Source: Malonomonas rubra DSM 5091
GTDB taxonomy: Bacteria; Desulfobacterota; Desulfuromonadia; Desulfuromonadales; Geopsychrobacteraceae
DNA length: 64,000 bases
Assembly: GCF_900142125.1 (NCBI RefSeq)
Contig: NZ_FQZT01000002.1
Span: 372,001-436,000 of the forward strand
Direction: 5' to 3'
Position numbers and translations under genes: made by a program. Shown in pieces: positions 33,113 to 43,134 of this stretch (position 1 is its first letter; each line of letters starts with the position of its first letter). Under the pieces are notes generated by a model. The model searched no databases, was not told the DNA's origin, and saw only the letters and a list, made by a program, of their open reading frames with translations.

Positions 33113-34357
33113 TCAAGCGCCGGGCTGTCCGGATTTCTTTTTCAGCCCGGCGTATCCGTACCATCCCGCCGTCAGCAACTGACACGCGATCAAGAGCAGA
33201 AATGCCGAACGGTAGCCCGCCGGTTGATAGCCGCCAGATTCCGACAGTGGCCAAAGGCCAATAATAGCACCGATCAACCATTGCGCGGCGAAGGCGGCGA
33301 CGAACACCAGCAGGTTGAGGCTGGTATTGCTGCGCCCGGTCAGACTTTTCGGAAAGCTCTGCGCCAGCACGGCATAAGGCAAAATACAGGCAGTACCGAA
33401 AAAGCCGAACCCAGGCCAGAGCAGAGCAGCATATTGCGGTGCCACCACCAGCAGCAACTGCACCAGCAGGAACACTGCCATTCCACCTGCTGCCACAGTG
33501 CCCGGGGCAACGCCGTACTTGCTCAATTTTCCAGCCAAGCTCCCGAAGGCAAAATAGCCGGCAATCATTGCCAGAGCGATGATGAACAGCACGTCCGCCA
33601 CCTGCTCACGCCCGTAGAGCGCCACATCACGGAGCCATGGCCCGGACCAAAGTCCTTGAATTGACAAATAGGCAGCCTGGCTGGTAAAAGCCCAAGGCGC
33701 AATACGCCAGAAGGTTCTGCTGCTCAAAACGATCTTCAGGCCATCCAACTGTTGACGGAAGGATTCCTTCTCACCGGCAAGGGGCTGTTCCGGCACCAGT
33801 AAAAAAACTGCGATGGCAGCCAGCAGCCCTAACCCTGCTAAAAGCAGAAACACGCCGCGCCAATCGGTGATCTGTAAAGCCATCTGCACCGGTGTCGTTG
33901 CTGTCAAAGCGCCAAGCCCCCCGGAGACCATCTGCACACCGTTAGCAAAGGGAAGTCTGTCCGCAGGCAACCAGGCGGAAAAAGATTTGAACGCAGCCAT
34001 CAGGCAGGCGGAAACGCCCAACCCGATCAGTGCACGACCGAGCAGCAGCATGGACAGTGAATCGGCCAGAGAAAACAGCAAAGCACCGGCCGCCGCAAAC
34101 AATAATAAAACGGATTCAACCCGACGTGAACCGTAGCGGTCGAGCAAAATACCGAGCGGCAGCTGGAAAGCAGCAAAAGTGAGAAAATAAGCGGATGTCA
34201 GCAGGCCGAGGGAAGCTGGGGAAAGCCCGAGATCGGTCACCAGATCCGGAGCAATGACGGCGTTAACGGTTCGGAAAACGTAGGAAACGAAATAACCGAG
34301 ACCGAAGGGGAGAAAAAGTCGCAGCAGTAATCGGGAAGGAGTTGCTGCATCACTCAT
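33113..34357 (-). CDS. Major facilitator superfamily transporter
   Basis: A 414-residue, 12-helix MFS transporter. The A-type motif between helices 2 and 3 reads GILLDRYGSRRVE, and RALIGLGVSACLMAAFKSFSAWLPADR fits helices 4-5. The N-terminal GLGYFVSYVFRTVNAVIAPDLVTDLGLSPASLGLL resembles the nitrate/hexuronate/oxalate porter branches, but the substrate is unknown. The ATG at 34357 overlaps the radical SAM gene's 3' end by 8 bases, so the two are co-expressed. It converges on ribB with only three bases between stops. Confidence 0.88.
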   Translation of the reverse strand: MSDAATPSRLLLRLFLPFGLGYFVSYVFRTVNAVIAPDLVTDLGLSPASLGLLTSAYFLTFAAFQLPLGILLDRYGSRRVESVLLLFAAAGALLFSLADSLSMLLLGRALIGLGVSACLMAAFKSFSAWLPADRLPFANGVQMVSGGLGALTATTPVQMALQITDWRGVFLLLAGLGLLAAIAVFLLVPEQPLAGEKESFRQQLDGLKIVLSSRTFWRIAPWAFTSQAAYLSIQGLWSGPWLRDVALYGREQVADVLFIIALAMIAGYFAFGSLAGKLSKYGVAPGTVAAGGMAVFLLVQLLLVVAPQYAALLWPGFGFFGTACILPYAVLAQSFPKSLTGRSNTSLNLLVFVAAFAAQWLIGAIIGLWPLSESGGYQPAGYRSAFLLLIACQLLTAGWYGYAGLKKKSGQPGA

Positions 34358-36023
34358 CAGTACAAATCCCACATCGCCGACACCCCTCCATACACCGAGC
34401 CGTCAACTCACCTCGCAACGCCCGCTGATACTCACCCCACAAATACTCTCGAGAGAACCCCTGATCAATCACCTCCCAGGGAAAAATTTCATTCTCGTCC
34501 CGCTCGCGGGTGACATAATCAGCCATGTTCAAGCCGTTCTTTTTACAGATCTGTTTCAGGTTGCCACCTTCGGCCAACTGGGGCAGCAGCGCGCCGATCT
34601 TCCTGTCGCCGCGCGACAAAAAAGCTTGCATCACAGCTGAACGCAGCGACTCGGAATTCAACTCGGTATTCGGCATCCGCGATACAGCGGAGTGAAGATA
34701 ACGCAGCTTTTTCTTCAAACTGTTTTCTGGCTCCATACCGGCCCACTGGAACGGCGTGAATGGTTTCGGGATAAAGGGATTGACGCTCAAGGTCAGGGTA
34801 CCCATTTGACCTTGCCTGCGTCCGGCCTCTCGCCAGATCAAGCGAACCTTATCCGCCAATTCAAGCAGTTCCTCCAGATCGGCCTGTTCCTCGGTCGGCA
34901 GACCAATAAGCAGATAGAGCTTCAGATTGCGGATATCACCATCAGCCAGCAATTGCGCAGCATGCAGGATCTGCTCTTCATTGATCCCCTTGTTGATCAG
35001 ATTCCGCAAGCGCTGGCTTCCCGCTTCCGGAGCGATCGACGCGGTCCGCAGTCCAGAGTTTCGTAGACCCGCCACCTCTTCCGCTGTCAAGGCATCAAGG
35101 CGCAGGCTGGAAACGGAAACCTGCCCACCACGTTGTAAAATTCCATCCTGCAATTTTTCGATATCTGAATAGTCCGCAACAGCCGCAGCGACAAGCCCAA
35201 CCTTCTGCCGTTCGCAGAGTCCAGAATCTACCTGCTGCAGCAGGTTATTGAGGCTCCGTTCCCGCGGCGGCAGATAGATATATCCAGCGGCACAGAAGCG
35301 ACACCCTCGTGAACAGCCACGGGAGACTTCAGACAATGCCATGTCACCGAATTCGGTTTCTTCAGTCTGGATAAAGCTGCGACTGGCGGACTGGTCAAGA
35401 TCAGCGAGAAATTGACGGCGAGAGACTGAATGCGATTGCAGATGCGGCAATAGAACACCGGGAATTGCTTCAAGTTCGGACAACGCATCCCCTTTACTCT
35501 GCGCTGACGTGAAAACATCAAACAGAGGGGGCAGAATCGGTTCAGCCTCACCAACCGCCACCAGATCGACCAGATCAAACAAAGGAGCCGGGTTGAGAAA
35601 CGCACAGACACCGCCGAACAGGACCAGCGGGTCTTCGTCATCGCGCTCTTTGGCATAAAGAGGCAACTCGCCGAGGGCAAAAATAACCGGCAGGTTGAGA
35701 TAATCGTTCTCAAATGAAATCGACAAGGTAACCAGATCGAAATCCTTTAAGGGGCTCTGTGATTCATATGAAACCAGGGGAAAACCTGTTTTCTGATGTT
35801 CCGCCAAATCTTCCGGATCGGGCAAAAAGAAACGTTCACAAAGACAGTCATCACGTTGATTGATCAACTGGTAGACCGTCTGCATACCGAGGTTGCTCAT
35901 GCCTTGGTGATAGGTATTGGGATAAACCAAGGCGACGCGATAGCGGTTTGACCAGTCTTTTACTGTTGCCCCAGTTTCACTGGCACGGCGTCGGCGTATT
36001 GTATCGAGCAGTTTGCGTGACAT
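34350..36023 (-). CDS. B12-binding-fold radical SAM protein (TIGR03960-like)
   Basis: A 557-residue protein. The N-terminal part (about 20-190) has a cobalamin-binding-like Rossmann fold (VALVYPNTYHQGMSNLGMQTVYQ, then FGGVCAFLNPAPLFD and VGEAEP). The radical SAM domain follows with the iron-sulfur motif SRGCSRGCRFCAAG (Cys-x3-Cys-x2-Cys, about 236-243). The family is widespread in deltaproteobacteria and clostridia, often near rng and ribosomal genes, with no firmly known reaction. The Cys pair at the end (CMEGCRRCGIC) may hold another metal site. It probably forms an operon with the MFS gene. Confidence 0.88.
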   Translation of the reverse strand: MSRKLLDTIRRRRASETGATVKDWSNRYRVALVYPNTYHQGMSNLGMQTVYQLINQRDDCLCERFFLPDPEDLAEHQKTGFPLVSYESQSPLKDFDLVTLSISFENDYLNLPVIFALGELPLYAKERDDEDPLVLFGGVCAFLNPAPLFDLVDLVAVGEAEPILPPLFDVFTSAQSKGDALSELEAIPGVLLPHLQSHSVSRRQFLADLDQSASRSFIQTEETEFGDMALSEVSRGCSRGCRFCAAGYIYLPPRERSLNNLLQQVDSGLCERQKVGLVAAAVADYSDIEKLQDGILQRGGQVSVSSLRLDALTAEEVAGLRNSGLRTASIAPEAGSQRLRNLINKGINEEQILHAAQLLADGDIRNLKLYLLIGLPTEEQADLEELLELADKVRLIWREAGRRQGQMGTLTLSVNPFIPKPFTPFQWAGMEPENSLKKKLRYLHSAVSRMPNTELNSESLRSAVMQAFLSRGDRKIGALLPQLAEGGNLKQICKKNGLNMADYVTRERDENEIFPWEVIDQGFSREYLWGEYQRALRGELTARCMEGCRRCGICTDE

Positions 36024-36032
36024 GCGGGTTAT

Positions 36033-36191
36033 TTACCACAGAAGGATCAGGCAGGACAGAAAAAGAAAGGGGCCGCAAAGGCGGCCCCTGTTGACGAGGG
36101 AGTCGTCAGGGAAGTTATCGCAATATACAGATCGCTGTACATCTGCCGGGCGGAGAACCGGCTTCACATCACACTGAAACTGGTGTGTCAT
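36033..36191 (-). CDS. Possible 52-residue leader peptide spanning the ftsZ terminator
   Basis: An ATG preceded by AGAGGAG opens a 52-codon frame that runs through the ftsZ terminator hairpin and stops ten bases before the radical SAM start. The predicted peptide resembles nothing I know and ends in a hydrophobic stretch encoded by the terminator and its T-run. It could be a chance frame, or translation through the hairpin could allow read-through. Low confidence as a protein. Confidence 0.2.
   Translation of the reverse strand: MTHQFQCDVKPVLRPADVQRSVYCDNFPDDSLVNRGRLCGPFLFLSCLILLW
36061..36089 (-). terminator. Rho-independent terminator after ftsZ
   Basis: On the minus strand GGGGCCGC (36082-36089) pairs with GCGGCCCC (36070-36077), followed by TTTCTTTTTC. 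It ends the dcw cluster about 180 bases past ftsZ. The region 36090-36270 holds only the small frame described and a GTAGCTAC palindrome. Confidence 0.85.
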
Positions 36192-36270
36192 AGGCTCCTC
36201 TGCTTTAGACGCAATCGTAGCTACGCCTGAAAACAGGGACAAAAATATCCGCTGGTTTTCTTAAAATGAA

Positions 36271-37476
36271 TCAGTCAACCCGGCGCCGCAGGAATGTCGG
36301 GATGTCAAACTGCTCGTCATCGACAAACATATCGGCATTGCGCCGCGGCATTTCGCGCTGTTTGGGAGCATTGGTCAAAATCGATTGCTCCTTGCGGGTG
36401 AATGCTGGCGTATCGTAATCGACTTTAGCACCTGGGCGCACCAGAGGTTCCGGGCGGGTATTGAGCGCGTCGGTGACTTTGCGCTTGGTGTTATCGAAGT
36501 TATCGCCAAAACCTGTGGCGATCGCAGTAATCTTGATGGTATCACCCAGATTTTCATCGATTACCAGGCCAACGATGATGTTGGCGTCTTCGTGGACTTT
36601 TTCGTGGATGATAGTCGAAGCTTCTTCAAACTCTTCCATGGTCATGCTGGAAGAACCGGAAATATTGACCAGAACGCCCATAGCACCTGAGATATCAACT
36701 TCCTCCAGCAGCGGGCTGCTGATCGCGTTATGAGCTGCTTCTGCTGCGCGACGCTCGCCCTCGGCGACGCCGATACCCATCATCGCCATACCGCGGTTGC
36801 TCATGACGGTACGCACATCAGCGAAGTCGACGTTGATCAGGCCTTCAGTAACGATCAGGTCGGAGATACCCTGGACCGCTTGCCGCAGGACATCGTCAGC
36901 GGGTTTAAAGGCATCAAGAATACTCATATTTTTGCCGGCCAGGCCGAGAAGGCGATCATTCGGCACCACCACCAGCGAATCAACAACGTCGCGTAGCTCG
37001 GCGATTCCCTGATCAGCGCGCTGCATGCGCTGACGACCTTCGCGGGTGAACGGCTTGGTTACCACGCCGACGGTCAGAGCACCTGCTTCTTTTGCAGCTT
37101 TTGCGATCACCGGTGCAGCGCCAGTTCCGGTTCCGCCGCCCATGCCAGCAGCAACGAAAATCATATCGGAACCTTCAAACATTTCGACCAGTCGTTGATG
37201 ATCCTCTTCAGCAGCCTGACGACCAACGTCGGGATCAGCGCCGGCACCCAAACCTTTGGTCAGGTGACCGCCAAGTTGTACTTTCATGGCGGCATTGCTG
37301 CGGCGCAGAGCCTGAGCATCGGTATTGGCGGTGATAAACTCAACACCATCGATACTCGAGTTGATCATGGTATTTACGGCGTTTCCGCCGCCACCACCTA
37401 CACCAACGACTTTAATCTTGGCGACTTGATCCAATGCGTCTTCGAATTGAAACATGACTCCCTCATTATTAGGCAT
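36271..37476 (-). CDS. ftsZ: Cell division protein FtsZ
   Basis: The tubulin-like GTPase (401 residues) that forms the division ring. Seen are [14 protein letters not shown] (N-terminal nucleotide loop), the tubulin signature [13 protein letters not shown] (about 111-123), the T7 region ([11 protein letters not shown]), a variable linker and the conserved C-terminal peptide [12 protein letters not shown] that binds FtsA. Two starts have good ribosome sites: ATG at 37476 (GGGGAGG) and ATG at 37455 (GAGGGAG), the second giving [10 protein letters not shown] as in relatives. It is the last dcw gene and has its own AT-rich upstream region. Confidence 0.98.
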   Translation of the reverse strand: MPNNEGVMFQFEDALDQVAKIKVVGVGGGGGNAVNTMINSSIDGVEFITANTDAQALRRSNAAMKVQLGGHLTKGLGAGADPDVGRQAAEEDHQRLVEMFEGSDMIFVAAGMGGGTGTGAAPVIAKAAKEAGALTVGVVTKPFTREGRQRMQRADQGIAELRDVVDSLVVVPNDRLLGLAGKNMSILDAFKPADDVLRQAVQGISDLIVTEGLINVDFADVRTVMSNRGMAMMGIGVAEGERRAAEAAHNAISSPLLEEVDISGAMGVLVNISGSSSMTMEEFEEASTIIHEKVHEDANIIVGLVIDENLGDTIKITAIATGFGDNFDNTKRKVTDALNTRPEPLVRPGAKVDYDTPAFTRKEQSILTNAPKQREMPRRNADMFVDDEQFDIPTFLRRRVD

Positions 37477-37506
37477 TTTGCCCTCCCCTTTCGTGCTGTA
37501 GCTACA

Positions 37507-37621
37507 AGTTCTCCGCAGATCTTATAGCTAGTTGATTTTAATTTTGACTAATTTATCACTAGTCTTTTTAGTTATCAAGTAATTATAGTGAAATTATCAC
37601 ATAATTATTGAATATTTTCTA
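37507..37621 (-). promoter_or_regulatory. AT-rich ftsA-ftsZ intergenic region, candidate ftsZ promoter
   Basis: About 115 bases much richer in A and T than the surroundings. On the minus strand it has TATAAT (37582-37587) and TATAAG close to 37521-37526 as possible -10 elements, and three TGATAA copies starting at 37577, 37558 and 37599 on that strand. A dyad GACTA-N9-TAGTC lies at 37546-37564. No convincing -35 accompanies either -10. Confidence 0.4.
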
Positions 37622-38851
37622 TCAGAAAAATTCGCCGAACCATTCCTTCATCCGCCGTATAACCCGCTCAAAAACGTTATCTTCACCGATCTTGAAGTTT
37701 TGCGACTGGGTGTTGCTACTGCCGTACTTCACCAGGCCAACACCCGTCGCGTAAATCGGCGAGTTAACAACATCGATCAGGCCACCAATATTCATCGGAT
37801 TACCACGCCTTACCGGCAGGTTAAAGACCTGCTCTGCAAGCTCCGGCATACCGGGGAGAATCGAGCTTCCACCTGTAATAACGACACCTGAAGCGATCAA
37901 TTCTTCGTATCCGCTTTTGATGATTTCTCGGTTGACCAACGAGAAGACCTCTTCAACCCGCGGTTCGAGAATTTCTGCCAACAGCTGGCGAGACAGGACT
38001 CGCGGCTCGCGGCCACCAACAGATGGAACTTCGATGGTTTCATCTTTGCCAACCATAGAGGTCAGGCAACAACCGTAGGCTTGTTTGATCTTTTCAGCTT
38101 CTGCCATCGGGGTACGCAATCCGACAGCAATATCGTTGGTCAGATGGTCACCGCCGATCGACAGGACAGAGGTGTGCTTGATGGCACCTTCGGAGAAGAT
38201 AGCGATATCGGAGGTCCCGCCACCGATATCGACCAGCGCCACACCCAGTTCTTTTTCATCCGAGGACAGCACTGCCTCGCTGCTCGCGAGTTGTTCGAGG
38301 ACGATATCAGCCACGTCAACACCTGCCCGGTTGCAACTCTTGATGATATTCTGTGCGCTAGCAACAGCACCGGTAACGATGTGAACTTTGGCTTCCAACC
38401 GCACCCCACTCATACCAAGCGGCTCGCGGATACCATCCTGATCGTCAATGATGAATTCCTGCGGCAGGATGTGCAGCACTTCACGATCCATCGGGATAGC
38501 GATCGCCTTGGCAGCATCGATGACACGCTGCAAATCATCAGGAGTGACTTCGCGATTTTTAATGGCGATCACGCCCTGCGAATTAAGCCCCTTGATGTGG
38601 CCACCGGCGATTCCGGCAAACACCGACTTGATTTCGCAGCCGGCCATCAGTTCCGCTTCGCGGATCGCTTTCTGAATCGCTTCGACAGTACTTTCGATGT
38701 TGATGACAACACCCTTGCGCAATCCCTTTGAAGGGCTGGTGCCGATACCGACAATTTCCAGACCCTCATCGGTCATGTTGCCGACGATGCAGCAGATTTT
38801 CGTGGTCCCGATATCGAGTCCAACAATCAGGTTATCTCTTTTCGTACTCAT
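37622..38851 (-). CDS. ftsA: Cell division protein FtsA
   Basis: Actin-like ATPase (409 residues) that tethers FtsZ to the membrane. The phosphate-1 loop is VGLDIGTTKICCIVG near the start, the FtsA-specific 1C domain spans about 85-165, and the adenosine region is GVVITGGSSILPGMPELAE. The C-terminus (ERVIRRMKEWFGEFF) forms the amphipathic membrane-targeting helix. It is 15 bases after ftsQ. Confidence 0.97.
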   Translation of the reverse strand: MSTKRDNLIVGLDIGTTKICCIVGNMTDEGLEIVGIGTSPSKGLRKGVVINIESTVEAIQKAIREAELMAGCEIKSVFAGIAGGHIKGLNSQGVIAIKNREVTPDDLQRVIDAAKAIAIPMDREVLHILPQEFIIDDQDGIREPLGMSGVRLEAKVHIVTGAVASAQNIIKSCNRAGVDVADIVLEQLASSEAVLSSDEKELGVALVDIGGGTSDIAIFSEGAIKHTSVLSIGGDHLTNDIAVGLRTPMAEAEKIKQAYGCCLTSMVGKDETIEVPSVGGREPRVLSRQLLAEILEPRVEEVFSLVNREIIKSGYEELIASGVVITGGSSILPGMPELAEQVFNLPVRRGNPMNIGGLIDVVNSPIYATGVGLVKYGSSNTQSQNFKIGEDNVFERVIRRMKEWFGEFF

Positions 38852-38866
38852 GCTACCCCCTTGGGC

Positions 38867-39715
38867 TCAGCCTTTGGCCGCACGTGTCGGCCGTTCAATT
38901 CGAACGATCACTTTTTCGTCTACATTCAGGTCGATATAATCGAGAATCGACAGACGCGGTTTCAGCTCTGCATAAATCTGCTCCAGTCGATCCAGTTTTT
39001 TGCCAAATCCATCATGCCCGAGGCGTATCTTCACTCCGCCATCCAAGGTAAATAAAACCAGCCTGCCGTTTGCTGCACGATTTATTTCGGAGATCTGCTC
39101 CAGCTTGAATTGTTCACGCTCTTTCAAGTCCTGCAGCAGGGCCACAATCCGTTCCAGGTCGTCGACACAGCTACTGTCGCACTGCTTTATTTTCTGATAA
39201 TCGAAACCGGTGACAACTGGGTAATCGAGGCTGTCATCTGCATCGAGCACTTTGAAAACCTCACCTTGCTCATCCAGGTAGTAGAGATAGCCGAGGTTGA
39301 TAATCGCGACTGGTTTGCGTTCCTCAATGCGGATATCGATCTGCCGGGGGAAGACCCGTTGTACCTGTGCTGTCCGCACCCAGGGGTTCTCGGCGATCTT
39401 GTTGCCGATCAGGTCGAGATCCAGCTCAAATGTATTCAGCCCGGTCTGCACGTCGGAGAGGGCGATGATCTGCTCATCACTCAAGTGCGCACCACCCGCC
39501 ACGCTGACCTGATCAACGCGGAACATGTCAGATGCCAACAGCAGCTGCACAACCAGAAAACTACCGACAACCATCAGCGCACCACTGAACACCACTACGC
39601 CGACCCGCAAGGCACGGTGCAGAATTTTGCGCAGGGGCAGTGACTTTTTTTGCCCCTTCTTCCGGTTCTGCCGGACTTTGCGCTTGGTTTTCTGTGTTTT
39701 TTTCAGGTCACGCAT
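38867..39715 (-). CDS. ftsQ: Cell division protein FtsQ
   Basis: A bitopic divisome protein (282 residues from the chosen start). A very basic cytoplasmic N-terminus (MRDLKKTQKTKRKVRQNRKK) is followed by one membrane helix (about 40-62), then a POTRA domain starting near FRVDQVSVAGGAHLSDEQI and the FtsQ beta-domain. I chose the ATG at 39715, just after the ddl stop with GGAAG upstream. An ATG at 39748 within ddl would add 11 residues and is possible. Confidence 0.9.
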   Translation of the reverse strand: MRDLKKTQKTKRKVRQNRKKGQKKSLPLRKILHRALRVGVVVFSGALMVVGSFLVVQLLLASDMFRVDQVSVAGGAHLSDEQIIALSDVQTGLNTFELDLDLIGNKIAENPWVRTAQVQRVFPRQIDIRIEERKPVAIINLGYLYYLDEQGEVFKVLDADDSLDYPVVTGFDYQKIKQCDSSCVDDLERIVALLQDLKEREQFKLEQISEINRAANGRLVLFTLDGGVKIRLGHDGFGKKLDRLEQIYAELKPRLSILDYIDLNVDEKVIVRIERPTRAAKG

Positions 39716-39728
39716 GGCTTCCGCTTTT

Positions 39729-40664
39729 TTATTTATCCAATCCTGCATCAAGCAGGATGGTTTCTACCAGGTGCTGGAAATCAATCCCGGCCTCGGCCGC
39801 CGCTTTCGGCAACAGGCTAGTCTCGGTCATGCCCGGTATGGTGTTGACTTCGATGCAGTAAAACTCTCGTTCACGCAGCATGAAATCGACGCGCGCCGCC
39901 CCACGACACCCGAGCGTTTCGCAGGCAGAAACCGCGGCTTGTTGAATACGCAGGTAACAGTCGGCATCGATCGGGGCCGGTAAGAGATACTCTGTTTCTC
40001 CGGCGGTGTACTTGGCGTGAAAGTCATAGAACCCTCCCTTCGGCACAATCTGGATAATCGGCAATGCCTGACCGCTCAGCACGGATACCGTCAATTCAAT
40101 TCCGTCAATAAAATCTTCGACCAGTACGTTACCGTCGAGGGCCGCGGCTGTATCGATACCGTGACGCAGCGCTTCGCGACTGCGGGCAATGGTGATACCA
40201 ATGGTTGAGCCTTCACGCGACGGCTTGACGATCAGCGGTAGATGCTTGCAACGCTCGAACAGCGCCTCCGTTGAATCCCCGGGCCGGACGAAATCGAAAC
40301 CCGGCGTCGGCAGCTCGTGGTAGAGAAGCATCTTCTTGGTCGCCACCTTGTCAATAGCGACGCTCGATGCCATCACACCGCTGCCGGTATAAGGGATCTC
40401 CAGCATTTCCAGCAATCCCTGCACCCGGCCATCTTCACCAAAACGACCATGCAGGGCGATGAAGGCGATATCGATCTGCTGCTCGCGCAACTGCTGCGCC
40501 AAGTCATGACCGGCATCGATGGCGACAGCCTGATAACCGAGCTGCTGCAGCGCGTTCAGACAGGCAGTGCCTGTCTTCAGCGAGATTTCCCGTTCAGCCG
40601 AAAGACCTCCGAGCAGCACAGCAATCTTTTTTTGCTTCATCTCTTCTTTGCTGAAGCCACTCAT
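39729..40664 (-). CDS. ddl: D-alanine-D-alanine ligase
   Basis: ATP-grasp ligase (311 residues) making D-Ala-D-Ala for the pentapeptide. Motifs: [15 protein letters not shown] at the N-terminus, [26 protein letters not shown] (about 75-100), [11 protein letters not shown] and the metal site [13 protein letters not shown] near the C-terminus. The ATG overlaps the murC stop as ATGA. Notably it directly follows murC; murB, which usually lies between them in this group, is absent. Confidence 0.97.
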   Translation of the reverse strand: MSGFSKEEMKQKKIAVLLGGLSAEREISLKTGTACLNALQQLGYQAVAIDAGHDLAQQLREQQIDIAFIALHGRFGEDGRVQGLLEMLEIPYTGSGVMASSVAIDKVATKKMLLYHELPTPGFDFVRPGDSTEALFERCKHLPLIVKPSREGSTIGITIARSREALRHGIDTAAALDGNVLVEDFIDGIELTVSVLSGQALPIIQIVPKGGFYDFHAKYTAGETEYLLPAPIDADCYLRIQQAAVSACETLGCRGAARVDFMLREREFYCIEVNTIPGMTETSLLPKAAAEAGIDFQHLVETILLDAGLDK

Positions 40665-42046
40665 TTGCGCATCCCTCCGGCCCTCAGCTGGTCGGCCAGC
40701 ATCGGGCAGACCTGATTGATACTGCCTGCGCCGAGGGTGACCACCAGATCACCCGGCTGCGCCAGTTCACCCAGTAGATCTGTAATTTCTTTAAAAGAGC
40801 CGCGATAGTACGTTTCTTTATGACCGTGATCGATGATGCCCTGCGCCAATGCGTCACCGGTAGCTCCTTCGATCGGATCTTCACCGGCAGCATAAACATC
40901 CGCCACCACAACGATGTCGGCCTGGTAAAAGGCGGTCTTAAAGTCCTCGAAAAGCGCAGAGGTCCGGCTGTAGCGATGCGGCTGGAAAACGGCAATCACC
41001 CGTTTATTCCAGCCGGTTTTGGCTGCAGACAGAGTCGCTTTGATCTCCGCCGGATGATGGCCGTAATCATCGACAATCATCACGCCATCAACCTCGTCGC
41101 GCAGTTGGAAACGTCGCTGCAGGCCACCGAAGTTGCGGAAGCCGCCGATAATGGTCTGGAACGGAACTCCAAGCTCATGCGCCACTGCGATAACCGCCAG
41201 CGCGTTCAACACGTTATGACGACCCGGCATACGGAAGGAAACACGGCCCAACTCTTCACCTTGGAAGAATGCGGTAAAGCTCGTCCGGCCTTGCCGGTGC
41301 TGAACTTCGGCAGCATGAAAATCGGCCTGGCTGGTGAAACCGTAAGTCAGGTAGCGTTTCTTCACCTCCGGCAGAATGTCCTGAATATTGGGGTCATCAA
41401 GACAGAGCACGGCGCGGCCATAAAAAGGCACCTTGTTGATGAAATCGATGAAAATCTGTTTGATCTCATCCAGCCCGGAGTAGAAATCAAGATGATCCTC
41501 ATCGATATTGGTAACAACGGCGATGGTCGGTGACAGGTGCATGAAGGATCCGTCCGACTCGTCCGCCTCGGCCACGAGGAATTTGCCCCGCCCTAATTTG
41601 GCGTTGCTGCCGAATGCATCCAGCTTGCCGCCAATCACAGCGGTCGGGTCGATGCCGGCGTGATGCAGCACCAGTGACATCATGCTGGTTGTCGTGGTCT
41701 TGCCGTGGGTCCCGGCGATGGCGATGCCGTACTTCATTCGCATCAGTTCGGCCAGCATTTCTGCGCGGGGGATAACGGCCACGTGCTGGCGATGGGCCTC
41801 AACCACTTCCGGGTTGTCCGCTTTGACCGCAGTCGAGGTGACAACGACATCGCACTCGACGATATTCTCGGCCTGGTGCCCGATGACGATTTCACCGCCT
41901 AGTTCTGCCAAGCGACGGGTGGTGTCGCTCTCACGCAGATCGGAACCGGACACTCGATATCCCTGGTTCAACAGCAGTTCAGCGATCCCGCTCATGCCGA
42001 TGCCGCCGATGCCGATAAAATGTATTTTCTTGATCCGTCCGTACAT
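40661..42046 (-). CDS. murC: UDP-N-acetylmuramate-L-alanine ligase
   Basis: Mur ligase (461 residues from the ATG at 42046) adding L-Ala to UDP-MurNAc. The N-terminal [19 protein letters not shown] binds UDP, the ATP loop is [14 protein letters not shown] (about 111-124), and the C-terminal domain has [16 protein letters not shown]. An earlier open frame overlaps murG and lacks a ribosome site. It begins eight bases after murG. Confidence 0.97.
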   Translation of the reverse strand: MYGRIKKIHFIGIGGIGMSGIAELLLNQGYRVSGSDLRESDTTRRLAELGGEIVIGHQAENIVECDVVVTSTAVKADNPEVVEAHRQHVAVIPRAEMLAELMRMKYGIAIAGTHGKTTTTSMMSLVLHHAGIDPTAVIGGKLDAFGSNAKLGRGKFLVAEADESDGSFMHLSPTIAVVTNIDEDHLDFYSGLDEIKQIFIDFINKVPFYGRAVLCLDDPNIQDILPEVKKRYLTYGFTSQADFHAAEVQHRQGRTSFTAFFQGEELGRVSFRMPGRHNVLNALAVIAVAHELGVPFQTIIGGFRNFGGLQRRFQLRDEVDGVMIVDDYGHHPAEIKATLSAAKTGWNKRVIAVFQPHRYSRTSALFEDFKTAFYQADIVVVADVYAAGEDPIEGATGDALAQGIIDHGHKETYYRGSFKEITDLLGELAQPGDLVVTLGAGSINQVCPMLADQLRAGGMRK

Positions 42047-42054
42047 TTTCGCCC

Positions 42055-43134
42055 CTACCCCTTCGCCCCGCACAAACGGAAGCATTCATCCAATATCATT
42101 TCGGCAGCGCCCGGTTGCCCCAGCGAACGACCTTTATCGGCCATCGATTGCAGTAGCTCGGTATTGCCACTCATCTGCTTGATCAGTTCGAACAGGACCG
42201 ATGCGGTCAACTCGCTCTGCGGCAGCACTTTTGCTGCTCCGACTTGCTCCAGTGTTCTGGCATTAGCGGTCTGATGATCTCCCGCTGCATACGGGAATGG
42301 AATCAGGATTGCCGGGCGGCCACAGGCAGTCAGTTCGGCCAGCGTCGTTGCTCCGGCGCGGCAGACGATCAGCTTCGCCTGGTCATAGGCAGCGGCCATA
42401 TCATCGATAAATGGCACAACCTGCTGCGGATCGAACCCGGCGTCGGCATAGGCCTGACGCACCTTTTCCAGTTCCGCCTCTCCGGTCTGATGAAGAATGT
42501 TCGGGCAGTCCGACCAGGCTTTCAGCAGCGGTAGCATTTCCACGACAGATTTATTGATCGCCTGAGCCCCCCGGCTGCCACCAAAAATCAGCAGAGTGCC
42601 GCCGACATCAATTTTTTCATTGACGTCATTCAAACCTGACCGCAGCGGGTTACCGGTCAGCATGGTTTTCTCAGCATTGAAGCCTTTACCGCTATCGGCA
42701 AACGAAAGGAAAATACGCTTCGCCCACTTGCCGAGCAATTTATTGCTCAAACCAGGAATGGCATTCTGCTCGTGGATGACGTAGGGAATCCCCATCAGTT
42801 TCGCCATCAAAAGTACCGGCACTGAAGAATATCCGCCAACGCCGATCACCAAGTCAGGCTTAAAACCGTTGATGATCTTCTTTGCCTGCAGCATACTTTT
42901 CAGCAAACGTGGCAGCATTTCCAGTTTGCCACGCCATCCGGTTCCGACCACGCCGGCCATCCCGACGGTCGCCAGCGGAAGATCCAGTTTCGGCAAAAGT
43001 TTCGCTTCCAGCCCCATTTTGGTACCAACGAACTGCACGGCCGCATCTTTATCCTGCTGCAAAAGCAGTTGCGCCAGTGCTACGGCCGGAAAAAGATGTC
43101 CGCCGGTTCCACCACCGGCCAGCAACAATCTCAT
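42055..43134 (-). CDS. murG: Lipid II synthase MurG
   Basis: Membrane-associated GT-B glycosyltransferase (359 residues) that adds GlcNAc to lipid I on the cytoplasmic face. Signature [15 protein letters not shown] at residues 7-21, [18 protein letters not shown] near 185, and the UDP-GlcNAc site [32 protein letters not shown]. It overlaps ftsW by four bases. Confidence 0.97.
   Translation of the reverse strand: MRLLLAGGGTGGHLFPAVALAQLLLQQDKDAAVQFVGTKMGLEAKLLPKLDLPLATVGMAGVVGTGWRGKLEMLPRLLKSMLQAKKIINGFKPDLVIGVGGYSSVPVLLMAKLMGIPYVIHEQNAIPGLSNKLLGKWAKRIFLSFADSGKGFNAEKTMLTGNPLRSGLNDVNEKIDVGGTLLIFGGSRGAQAINKSVVEMLPLLKAWSDCPNILHQTGEAELEKVRQAYADAGFDPQQVVPFIDDMAAAYDQAKLIVCRAGATTLAELTACGRPAILIPFPYAAGDHQTANARTLEQVGAAKVLPQSELTASVLFELIKQMSGNTELLQSMADKGRSLGQPGAAEMILDECFRLCGAKG

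Noticed and set aside
39716-39751. Earlier ftsQ start within ddl
   Set aside because: The upstream ATG overlaps ddl and has no good ribosome site; kept only as an alternative.
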